From positions 1-8,246 of the forward strand of contig JAEYRW010000019.1 of NCBI GenBank assembly GCA_023435435.1: a stretch of DNA of 8,246 bases, read 5' to 3'. Of this stretch, positions 1 to 4,959 are shown one piece after another. Each line of letters begins with the position of its first letter. The stretch's first letter is position 1. Under the pieces are notes generated by a model. The model worked only from the letters and a program-made list of their open reading frames with translations, was not told the origin of the DNA and did no database searches. The stretch is from Bacillota bacterium. GTDB taxonomy: Bacteria > Bacillota > Clostridia > Christensenellales > Aristaeellaceae. The position numbers and the translations under genes are program-made.

Positions 1-805
1 CTCCAAAGCCGCCGCCGAAGGGAGGCCGCCCGCCGCCGCGAGGCGGTCGCGGACCACCCCAGAAGCAGGGACTAAAGAAGATCATGCCGCCCCCGCCGCG
101 CCTGCCGCCGAAGACGAATAAGACGATGATCAGGATGATGATGATGGTGAACCACATGCTGCTGCCTCCGCTGTTGCCCGTTTCGTCATAGGTATCGGTA
201 TTGTCAGTGCCGGCACCCGTCGCCCCGCCGCCGCCGCTGCGCGTTTGGCTCGCGGTCGCGGCGCTTGCCGCGTACGCCTCGTAGTTCTTGATGCCCTGGG
301 CCACGGTGGCGTCGGCGCTGTAGATTTTCGCAAGACGGCTGAACAGCTGCTCGAACACCTTCTGAACGCCGGTATCGTAGTCCTTTTCCGCGAAGTAAGG
401 CTCGAGGTAAGTGTCGATGATGCTCCTGATCTGCCCCCAGCCCATTTGTTGGTCGATGCCGGTGCCGGGCATGGTGGCATAGGTATCCTCGTCGATGGCG
501 AGCAAAAGCACGAAGCCATTCTGCTCGGTCTTTGAGCCGATGCCCCAATCATTGAACAGCTCGTAGGCATAGTCCTCGACGTCCATACCGTTCAGGGATT
601 TGACCGTCACGACCACGAACTGTGCGCCGCAGTCGGCGTACAGAAGGTCGTTGGAAAAAACGATCATGCCTTCGGTGGCCTCGGACAGAACGTTCGCGCC
701 GTCATAGACGTAGAAGTCGCTCGTGGGTTGGACGATGGTCGCGGCAAGCGCGGGCGCCGCAACCGCGAAGAGAAGAACCAGAACCGCCGCAAGGATTTTT
801 TTCAT
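1..805 (-). CDS. TPM-domain (YgcG-like) membrane-anchored protein, 3' end cut by window edge
   Basis: The frame opens at 805 and stays open to base 2 (268 codons), so the C-terminus is missing. Residues 1–21 are a typical signal peptide (MKK, a hydrophobic core, then APALA just before the predicted cut). Residues about 30–155 match the TPM domain: FYVYDGANVLS near the start, a NDWGIG segment at 85–90, NGFVLLLAIDE at 96–106, and a MPGTGI element at 112–117. A Gly/Ser/Thr-rich linker (about 185–216) leads to one membrane helix at about 218–233. After it comes GGRRGGGG and a tail rich in Gly, Arg, Pro and Phe. By the positive-inside rule the TPM domain is outside and the tail inside. TPM proteins are widespread envelope proteins, and a few are linked to photosystem repair or phosphatase-like activity; no role is assigned here. 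The gene lies 4 bases after the LemA-like gene, with its ribosome-binding site over that gene's stop codon, so translational coupling is likely. Confidence 0.85.
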   Translation of the reverse strand, partial: MKKILAAVLVLLFAVAAPALAATIVQPTSDFYVYDGANVLSEATEGMIVFSNDLLYADCGAQFVVVTVKSLNGMDVEDYAYELFNDWGIGSKTEQNGFVLLLAIDEDTYATMPGTGIDQQMGWGQIRSIIDTYLEPYFAEKDYDTGVQKVFEQLFSRLAKIYSADATVAQGIKNYEAYAASAATASQTRSGGGGATGAGTDNTDTYDETGNSGGSSMWFTIIIILIIVLFVFGGRRGGGGMIFFSPCFWGGPRPPRGGGRPPFGGGFG

Positions 806-807
806 TT

Positions 808-814
808 CATCACC
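808..814 (-). promoter_or_regulatory. Ribosome-binding site of the TPM gene, overlapping the upstream stop codon
   Basis: On the minus strand GGTGATG lies just before the start codon at 805 and contains the stop codon (810–812) of the preceding gene. It matches the GGTGAT part of the Firmicutes consensus AGGAGGTGATC rather than the usual GGAGG core. It supports the start at 805: the other ATG, at 810, is followed two codons later by a stop. Confidence 0.6.
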
Positions 815-1361
815 ATCCGTACGTTTCGGCAGTGCCGACGCCCCAAAGGGCGGCAATGACGCTGGCCGGGAAGGCGCCGACGGTCTTGTTGTAGGCGTTT
901 GCCTCCGCGTGGTACGCGTCGTACTTCAGAAGGCTCTGGGCGGACGTGAAATCGCCGTAAGCCATCTTCACGTTGACCGCTTCCCCCGCGCCCGCCGCGG
1001 CAAGCGCGCTGTAAAGGTTTTCGACGGCCGCGGCCAGATTCGTGTAGGGCTCGTATCTGCCGTTCATGCCGTCTGTCTTTCCAAGCGCTTCCGCGTATTT
1101 GAGCACGTCCTCAATGAACGTCTCGTCCACCGAATACTGCTTCGCCTCCTGGGCGAGGCTGTTTGCGGCGTCCACAGCGCGGTCGAGGTAGGAATCCATG
1201 CTGTGGCGGGTGGCGAGGTCGGTTTCCGAGCCCAGCACGAACAGGTCGTTCAGGGCGCTTTCCTTCGCCCTGAGCTTCATACCGCCCAGCGCGAAAACGC
1301 TCACAAGCACGCACGCCAACAAAACCATGGCGGCGATCCGCCGGTTTTCCGTCAGGCGCAT
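810..1361 (-). CDS. LemA-like membrane-anchored protein (divergent)
   Basis: This 183-residue protein has one N-terminal membrane helix (about residues 9–28) and a mostly helical, Ala-rich body, and no further membrane segment. Length and layout fit the LemA family, which usually has about 180–200 residues, an N-terminal anchor and a helical cytosolic bundle. The best match is at the C-terminus. There NAYNKTVGAFPASVIAALWG resembles the LemA ending of the form YN…V…FP…(I/V)A.L.G, followed by an aromatic residue near the end (TYGW). The middle is poorly conserved: the usual LemA stretch with RR.DLIPNLV is not visible. It sits between telA and a TPM gene, a neighbourhood where LemA-family proteins often occur. 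The start at 1361 is set by GGGGTGATT directly upstream. The assignment rests on size, topology, the C-terminal motif and context; a different small helical membrane protein is possible. Confidence 0.6.
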   Translation of the reverse strand: MRLTENRRIAAMVLLACVLVSVFALGGMKLRAKESALNDLFVLGSETDLATRHSMDSYLDRAVDAANSLAQEAKQYSVDETFIEDVLKYAEALGKTDGMNGRYEPYTNLAAAVENLYSALAAAGAGEAVNVKMAYGDFTSAQSLLKYDAYHAEANAYNKTVGAFPASVIAALWGVGTAETYGW

Positions 1362-1363
1362 TG

Positions 1364-1372
1364 AATCACCCC
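1364..1372 (-). promoter_or_regulatory. Ribosome-binding site of the LemA-like gene (GGTGAT type)
   Basis: GGGGTGATT on the minus strand ends two bases before the ATG at 1361. It matches GGAGGTGATC with two differences, and it lies wholly within the 18-base gap after telA. The pairing is in the GGTGAT half of the anti-Shine-Dalgarno, as for the xpaC and TPM genes. Confidence 0.6.
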
Positions 1373-1379
1373 AATTCGA

Positions 1380-2510
1380 TTACTGATTGATTTCGAGGAG
1401 CTTTTTCTTGAGCTGATCCTCGATGTTGGCGAGTTCCTTCTCCGCGCTCAGGCGGCGCTCCCTGCCGTCCTTCTGAATGGCAAGCACCTCGTCCATGGTC
1501 TGCATAAGCATCTGGTTGGTCTGGGTGAGCGTTTCGATGTCTACGATGCCGCGCTCGGACTCCTTGGCGGACTCCACCGTCGCCACCTTGAGCTTCTGGG
1601 CGTTCTTGGTAAGCAGTTGGTTCGTAAGATCGGTCACCGCCCGTTGGGCCTCCATGGCGGACTGTGTGTGCGCGATGCCAAGCGCCAGAACCATCTGGCT
1701 TTTCCAGAGCGGGATGGTGTTGACGAGGGAAGTTTGAATCTTTTCCGCCATCATCTGGTTGGACGACTGGACGAGCCGAATCTGCGGCGCCATCTGGATG
1801 GAGATGTTGCGCGTGAGCTCGAGGTCGTAGATCTTCTTTTCAAATCGATCCGCCTTTTCGGCCAGATCCTTGGCGGCCTGGGCGTCCTCGGGAAGGCCGG
1901 AGGTCTGTGCCTTGTCCCGCGCGGCCTGCAGCTCATTGGCGCGGAACTCCGTGAGGCGCTTTTTGCCCGCTGCGATGTACATGGAAAGCTCCTTAAAGTA
2001 GGTCAGGTTCTGTTCGTAGAGCTTGTCGAGCATGGCGATGTCCTTGAGAAGCTGAATCTGGTGCTTCTCGAGCCCTTCGCAGATTTTGTTGACGTTCACC
2101 TCGGCGTCTGTGTAGCGCGCCTTGAGCATTTGGAGCTGGTCGCGCTGCTTTCTGAACCACTTTGTGATGACGCCGCCCTCCTCCTCGTCCGTGGAGAAGC
2201 CGCGCAGTTCCCGAACCAGGCCCGCAATCATGTCGCCCACCTCGTCCAGGTCCTTGGTCTGTACGTTCTTGAGCGCGGAATCCGAAAACTGCGCGATGTT
2301 CTGCTGGGAGGACGCGCCGTAGCTGAACACGAGATTCGTGTCGCGGATGTCGATCTTCTCTGAGAAATCGTCGATGGTTTTCTGCTCTTCCGGCGTGAAC
2401 TGCTGCTTCTGAATCGCGTCCGCCTGCACCTGCTGTACGACGGCCTGCGCGACGTCCGTCTGGGGCGCCTCGGGCGTGGGGCCAAGTGTCAGCTTGATCT
2501 CGTCTGCCAT
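1380..2510 (-). CDS. telA: TelA/YaaN family toxic-anion-resistance protein
   Basis: The 376-residue protein is full length for the TelA family (usually 350–400 residues). It has no signal peptide or membrane helix, is strongly helical and charged, and probably forms long coiled coils in the cytosol. Recognisable family segments are FSYGASSQQNIAQFSDSAL at 62–80, the central KHQIQLLKDIAMLDKLY at 149–165, and the highly conserved SSNQMMAEKIQTSL…IPLWKSQMVLALGI at about 249–279. The N-terminal 40 residues are Gln-rich and probably disordered. TelA homologues were first linked to tellurite resistance, and later to tolerance of cell-envelope antimicrobials in Gram-positives; the molecular activity is unknown. 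In B. subtilis the homologue yaaN is next to xpaC, the same pairing as here (16-base gap). The start at 2510 has a strong AGGAGGG site 8 bases upstream. I am confident of the family, not of the substrate or stress. Confidence 0.93.
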   Translation of the reverse strand: MADEIKLTLGPTPEAPQTDVAQAVVQQVQADAIQKQQFTPEEQKTIDDFSEKIDIRDTNLVFSYGASSQQNIAQFSDSALKNVQTKDLDEVGDMIAGLVRELRGFSTDEEEGGVITKWFRKQRDQLQMLKARYTDAEVNVNKICEGLEKHQIQLLKDIAMLDKLYEQNLTYFKELSMYIAAGKKRLTEFRANELQAARDKAQTSGLPEDAQAAKDLAEKADRFEKKIYDLELTRNISIQMAPQIRLVQSSNQMMAEKIQTSLVNTIPLWKSQMVLALGIAHTQSAMEAQRAVTDLTNQLLTKNAQKLKVATVESAKESERGIVDIETLTQTNQMLMQTMDEVLAIQKDGRERRLSAEKELANIEDQLKKKLLEINQ

Positions 2511-2518
2511 TTATCTTT

Positions 2519-2525
2519 CCCTCCT
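2519..2525 (-). promoter_or_regulatory. Ribosome-binding site of telA
   Basis: AGGAGGG on the minus strand is 8 bases before the telA ATG at 2510, within the 16 bases after the xpaC stop. It is the one canonical GGAGG-type site in the left-hand operon and suggests strong translation of telA relative to its neighbours (inference). Confidence 0.7.
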
Positions 2526-2526
2526 G

Positions 2527-3168
2527 TTATTTCACGCCGCCGAGCGTGGCTGAATCTGAATGACCTTCCGATTTGATAATGGTTTCCAGCACCTGAATGT
2601 CCGTCTCGATGTCAAGCACCGAATCGGAATACAGCGCGTCGAGCTGCTTTTCAAACGCAACGGCGATCATCTCCAGCGAATTTTCGATGGATTTCTTCGC
2701 CTGGGTCACATTCTCGCCCGCGCCGCCGCTTTCCAGCTCGCGGTACCGCGTGAGCAGCTTGTCCGTGGTGGGCAGGTAATATGTCATGAAGCGCCTGACC
2801 TGATCCTTCTTGGACGTATCCCTTTCAAGGACGCCGAAAATCTTCGCGGCCGCCTCCTCCATGCGCGCGATGCGCGCGGAAATCGCCTCGTCGAGAATCG
2901 CCTCGTTGGAGGCGTGGATGCTCTTGAGCAGCTTCCGCCCTTCCTCAATCTGCCGGTTTACCGCCTCGTCGCCGCTCTCTGCCCGGGCCTCGACCTCCAC
3001 CGTGCGGCCGGGAAACAGCTTCGAGAGAACGACATATCCCGCCATCGAGAGGGCGAGCGCCAGAAAGATTGCCCACAGCTTGTAAATCGGCGTTAAAAGC
3101 CCCATCAGAAGCCAGATGGCCGCCGCGCCGTAGAGCGGGAGCGCGGACTTCAGCCTGACCTTTCTCAT
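2527..3168 (-). CDS. xpaC: XpaC family membrane protein (5-bromo-4-chloroindolyl phosphate hydrolysis protein)
   Basis: This 213-residue protein has two adjacent hydrophobic segments at about residues 10–27 and 31–51, then a soluble, charged, helical domain. The family fingerprint is RRFMTYYLPTTDKLL at about 125–139, together with LDIETDIQVLETII at 185–198 near the C-terminus. It matches the XpaC/YceG-like family, named after a B. subtilis gene whose presence allowed cleavage of the chromogenic substrate BCIP. Whether the protein is itself a phosphatase is doubtful: no known phosphatase motif is visible. It is probably the membrane partner of the TelA protein encoded next, since the two genes are adjacent in B. 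subtilis and here. It is the first gene of the four-gene module, 79 bases after exoA, with a candidate promoter in that gap. The start at 3168 is preceded by GGGGTGATG. Confidence 0.9.
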   Translation of the reverse strand: MRKVRLKSALPLYGAAAIWLLMGLLTPIYKLWAIFLALALSMAGYVVLSKLFPGRTVEVEARAESGDEAVNRQIEEGRKLLKSIHASNEAILDEAISARIARMEEAAAKIFGVLERDTSKKDQVRRFMTYYLPTTDKLLTRYRELESGGAGENVTQAKKSIENSLEMIAVAFEKQLDALYSDSVLDIETDIQVLETIIKSEGHSDSATLGGVK

Positions 3169-3170
3169 TT

Positions 3171-3179
3171 CATCACCCC
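3171..3179 (-). promoter_or_regulatory. Ribosome-binding site of xpaC (GGTGAT type)
   Basis: GGGGTGATG on the minus strand lies two bases before the ATG at 3168. It matches the GGTGAT half of the consensus AGGAGGTGATC and is nearly the same as the site of the LemA-like gene further down the operon. Confidence 0.6.
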
Positions 3180-3186
3180 GACGTCT

Positions 3187-3215
3187 ATTTTATCCCATCG
3201 GTTGCGCGCGCGCAA
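3187..3215 (-). promoter_or_regulatory. Candidate promoter of the xpaC–telA–LemA–TPM operon
   Basis: Reading the minus strand, TTGCGC (3215–3210) is followed by a 17-base spacer and TAAAAT (3192–3187). The -10 matches TATAAT at 5 of 6 positions; the -35 matches TTGACA at 3 of 6. The predicted transcript would start near 3180, almost on the ribosome-binding site, so the leader would be very short. The -35 box is the right-hand end of a perfect 14-base palindrome (3202–3215), which could be an operator. This is sequence matching only. Confidence 0.4.
3202..3215. repeat. Perfect alternating-GC palindrome over the candidate -35 box
   Basis: TTGCGCGCGCGCAA is a perfect 14-base palindrome in the exoA–xpaC gap. 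Its core is an alternating purine–pyrimidine GC run. It overlaps the candidate -35 of the xpaC operon. It could be a regulator site or a Z-DNA-prone element, or simply chance in a GC-rich gap. It has no loop or T-run, so it does not look like a terminator. Confidence 0.5.
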
Positions 3216-3247
3216 GGAAATTCAACCAAACGATGCATTTGGGGCGC

Positions 3248-4003
3248 TCAACTGTCGCGAACGACCAGTTCCACGGGGCAATGGTCGCTGCCCATGATCT
3301 GCTGATGGATGGCCGCGTGCTCGACCCTTTCGAGGAGCCGCTCGGAGACCGCGAAGTAGTCGATGCGCCAGCCCGTATTGTTCTCCCGGGCGTTGCCCAT
3401 ATAGCTCCACCAGCTGTACTCCACCGTTTCGGGGTGAAGCCGCCGGAATGTGTCCGCGAAGCCGGATTCGAGCAGCACCGTAAACTTTCCGCGCTCCTGC
3501 TCCGTGAAGCCCGCGTTCATGCGGTTGGATTTTGGGTTTTTGATGTCGATCTCCTGGTGCGCCACGTTCAAATCACCGCACAGGATCACCGTTTTTTTTT
3601 CGTCGAGTTTCAGGAGGTATTCGCGCATGGCCTCCTCCCAGGTCATGCGGTAATCGAGCCGCAGAAGCCCGCGCTGGGAGTTGGGCGTGTAGCAGCAGAC
3701 GAGGTAATAATCCTCAAACTCCGCGGTGATGACGCGGCCCTCGTGATCGTGTTCGTCGATGCCGATGCCGAAGGAATAGGAAAGCGCCGGAACGCGCGTA
3801 TAGATCGCCGTTCCGGAATAGCCCTTTTTGTCCGCCGTGTTGAAGACCGCCTGATAGCCGTCAAGCGGGAAATCCTCCTGTCCCTTCTGGAGCTTGGTTT
3901 CCTGAAGGCACAAAACGTCCGGGTCGAGGGCCGCGACGGATTCCGCGAAGCCCTTCTTGAGACAGGCGCGAAGCCCGTTCACATTCCATGAGATCATTTT
4001 CAT
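3248..4003 (-). CDS. exoA: Exodeoxyribonuclease III / AP endonuclease
   Basis: This 251-residue protein is full length for the exonuclease III family and is close to B. subtilis ExoA throughout. It acts in base-excision repair, cutting DNA at abasic sites and removing 3' blocking groups and nucleotides. Visible active-site motifs are SWNVNG at 5–10 (N7), LQETK at 33–37 (metal-binding E35), GYSGTAI at 61–67, YTPN at 105–108, GDLNVAH at 143–149 (D144, N146), SWWSYMGNARENN…WRIDYF in the C-terminal third, and GSDHCPV at 238–244 (catalytic pair D240–H241). No catalytic residue is missing. It is cytosolic, with no signal peptide. The start at 4003 has GGCGGTG 8 bases upstream; a second Met at residue 3 is possible but less well placed. 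The gene diverges from the phosphatase gene at a shared promoter region. A run of nine A bases lies in the coding strand at 3592–3600. No convincing terminator follows, so read-through into xpaC is possible. Confidence 0.97.
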   Translation of the reverse strand: MKMISWNVNGLRACLKKGFAESVAALDPDVLCLQETKLQKGQEDFPLDGYQAVFNTADKKGYSGTAIYTRVPALSYSFGIGIDEHDHEGRVITAEFEDYYLVCCYTPNSQRGLLRLDYRMTWEEAMREYLLKLDEKKTVILCGDLNVAHQEIDIKNPKSNRMNAGFTEQERGKFTVLLESGFADTFRRLHPETVEYSWWSYMGNARENNTGWRIDYFAVSERLLERVEHAAIHQQIMGSDHCPVELVVRDS

Positions 4004-4011
4004 ATCTATAA

Positions 4012-4018
4012 CACCGCC
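4012..4018 (-). promoter_or_regulatory. Ribosome-binding site of exoA
   Basis: GGCGGTG on the minus strand is 8 bases before the ATG at 4003. It differs by one base from GGAGGTG in the consensus site. It supports the ATG at 4003 over the internal ATG at 3999–3995. Confidence 0.5.
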
Positions 4019-4030
4019 ATGCGTTCAATA

Positions 4031-4039
4031 TGGTACAAT
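4031..4039 (+). promoter_or_regulatory. Promoter (extended -10) of the phosphatase gene
   Basis: TGG-TACAAT is an extended -10 element with 5 of 6 matches in the hexamer. No good -35 is found at 16–18 bases upstream, which extended -10 promoters can tolerate. The transcript would start near 4046, giving a leader of about 31 bases to the ATG at 4077. It is the plus-strand half of the palindrome TGGTACAATTATACCA (4031–4046), whose minus-strand half is the exoA -10. Confidence 0.5.
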
Positions 4040-4066
4040 TATACCAGAATGAAACAGGGATTTGAA
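4038..4066 (-). promoter_or_regulatory. exoA promoter with extended -10
   Basis: On the minus strand, TTCAAA (4066–4061; 4 of 6 matches to TTGACA) is followed by a 17-base spacer ending in TGG and then a perfect TATAAT (4043–4038). TGG-TATAAT is an extended -10 element. The transcript would start near 4031, giving a leader of about 28 bases before the exoA ATG. It overlaps the -10 of the divergent promoter on the plus strand. Confidence 0.7.
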
Positions 4067-4070
4067 GGTG
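4065..4070 (+). promoter_or_regulatory. Ribosome-binding site that fixes the phosphatase start
   Basis: AAGGTG, followed by AATC, lies 6 bases before the ATG at 4077. It fits the AAGG…GGTGATC register of the anti-Shine-Dalgarno. A TTG at 4062 is in frame, but it overlaps this site, and the only purine run before it is two bases away, so 4077 is preferred. Confidence 0.6.
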
Positions 4071-4076
4071 AATCAC

Positions 4077-4847
4077 ATGAATTTGGAAGAAAAAGCGGTT
4101 CTGGCTGAAAAAACGGCGCGCGAGGCCGGGGAAATGCTGCTCAAAAATCGGGTATTTCAGGTCAAGCGCAAGGCGGCCCACGATTTTGTCACCGAGATGG
4201 ACGTAAAAAGCGAGAACCTGATCCGGGAGCGGCTTCTGTCCGCGTGCCCGGAGGACGCGTTTTTCGGCGAGGAAGGCGGCGGGGCAACCGCGGCGAAGGG
4301 CCGCTGGATCGTCGATCCCATCGACGGCACCACAAACTTCATCAAGGACATTCCCCTCTACACCATTTCCATCGCCTACGAAATGGATGGAAAGCTCGAA
4401 ATCGGCTGTGTGTACGCGCCGGCCTTGGGCGAGATGTATCTGGCCGTGCGGGGCAAGGGCGCCACGCGCAACGGTGAAAGAATCTCGGTCTCCGACGTGT
4501 CCGACCCGGAGGAAGCCGTGTTCGCCATGTCCTTTGCCCACCGGCTTCAAGGGAGCCACGACGAGATGATTTCCGTGCTCGACCGGATCTGCGGGCGGGT
4601 CAGCGATCTGCGCAGGCTGGGCTCGGCGGCGTTTGACCTTTGCTGTACGGCGTGCGGACGGACGGAGGGGTTTTTTGAGTTGGGGCTCAACCTCTACGAC
4701 ATCGCGGCGGGTGTGGTGATCCTCAAAGAGGCGGGCGGTACCGTCACCGGGTGGTCGGACGTAGAGGACGTGCTTGAGACGGGCAACGTCTGCGCCACAA
4801 ACGGGCATATGCACGCGTTTTTGCAGGGCGTGCTGAACGAAAAATAG
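4077..4847 (+). CDS. Inositol monophosphatase family protein
   Basis: The 256-residue protein is the usual size for this Mg2+-dependent, Li+-sensitive phosphatase family (IMPase/SuhB, with relatives that act on fructose bisphosphate, histidinol phosphate or PAP). The metal-binding motifs are intact: GEEGG at 64–68 (E66), WIVDPIDGTTNF at 77–88 (D80, D83, G84, T85), and the C-terminal LYDIAAGVVILKEAGG at 206–221 (D208). The last motif is normally W-D-x-A; here the Trp is Tyr207. It is cytosolic, with no signal peptide. Sequence alone does not settle the substrate: myo-inositol phosphate, other sugar phosphates or nucleotide phosphates are all possible. It is a single-gene unit, divergent from exoA, with its own promoter and a strong terminator after the TAG stop. 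The ATG at 4077 was chosen over an in-frame TTG at 4062 because of the ribosome-binding site. Confidence 0.93.
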   Translation: MNLEEKAVLAEKTAREAGEMLLKNRVFQVKRKAAHDFVTEMDVKSENLIRERLLSACPEDAFFGEEGGGATAAKGRWIVDPIDGTTNFIKDIPLYTISIAYEMDGKLEIGCVYAPALGEMYLAVRGKGATRNGERISVSDVSDPEEAVFAMSFAHRLQGSHDEMISVLDRICGRVSDLRRLGSAAFDLCCTACGRTEGFFELGLNLYDIAAGVVILKEAGGTVTGWSDVEDVLETGNVCATNGHMHAFLQGVLNEK

Positions 4848-4862
4848 GGCCCGCCCGGGCCC
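4847..4862 (+). repeat. GC-rich hairpin directly after the phosphatase stop codon
   Basis: GGGCCCGCCCGGGCCC can fold with a 6-bp GC stem and a 4-base loop. It begins on the last base of the TAG stop and has no T-run. It may stabilise the 3' end of the transcript or pause polymerase ahead of the terminator at 4873 (inference). Confidence 0.5.
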
Positions 4863-4872
4863 GATTTGCATT

Positions 4873-4914
4873 TCATGCGCGAAAACGAGCATTTCGCGCA
4901 TGATTTTTTCTTTT
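4873..4914 (+). terminator. Intrinsic terminator after the phosphatase gene
   Basis: A perfect 12-bp inverted repeat (arms 4873–4884 and 4892–4903, left arm TCATGCGCGAAA) encloses the loop ACGAGCA. The T-rich run TTTTTTCTTTT follows at 4904–4914. The opposite strand has no T-run after the stem, so it acts only on plus-strand transcripts. It separates the phosphatase gene from the ABC transporter pair. Confidence 0.9.
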
Positions 4915-4930
4915 GGCGGGGGATTTGCTG

Positions 4931-4936
4931 TATGAT
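4931..4936 (+). promoter_or_regulatory. Candidate -10 box of the ABC transporter operon
   Basis: TATGAT matches the -10 consensus at 5 of 6 positions and sits 24 bases before the ATG at 4960. No good -35 is present at 16–18 bases upstream, where the terminator T-run lies. A transcript from here would start close to the ribosome-binding site. A promoter is expected in this place because a strong terminator lies just before it. Confidence 0.35.
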
Positions 4937-4944
4937 GGTCTCCG

Positions 4945-4951
4945 AGGGAGG
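4945..4951 (+). promoter_or_regulatory. Ribosome-binding site of the first ABC transporter gene
   Basis: AGGGAGG lies 8 bases before the ATG at 4960. An ATG at 4955 is out of frame and too close, so 4960 is the likely start. Confidence 0.65.
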
Positions 4952-4959
4952 CGGATGGG

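Noticed and set aside
723..2363. Open frames on the plus strand opposite the LemA-like and telA genes (723–1364 and 1617–2363)
   Set aside because: They have no family motifs and no ribosome-binding sites, and they mirror well-supported minus-strand genes.
3226..3247. Possible terminator after exoA
   Set aside because: The only inverted repeat (CCAAA/TTTGG, 7-base loop) has a weak 5-bp stem and no T-run, so I do not call a terminator.
4062..4076. TTG at 4062 as the phosphatase start
   Set aside because: It overlaps the ribosome-binding site that fits the ATG at 4077, has no well-spaced site of its own, and adds five residues that are not typical of the family.
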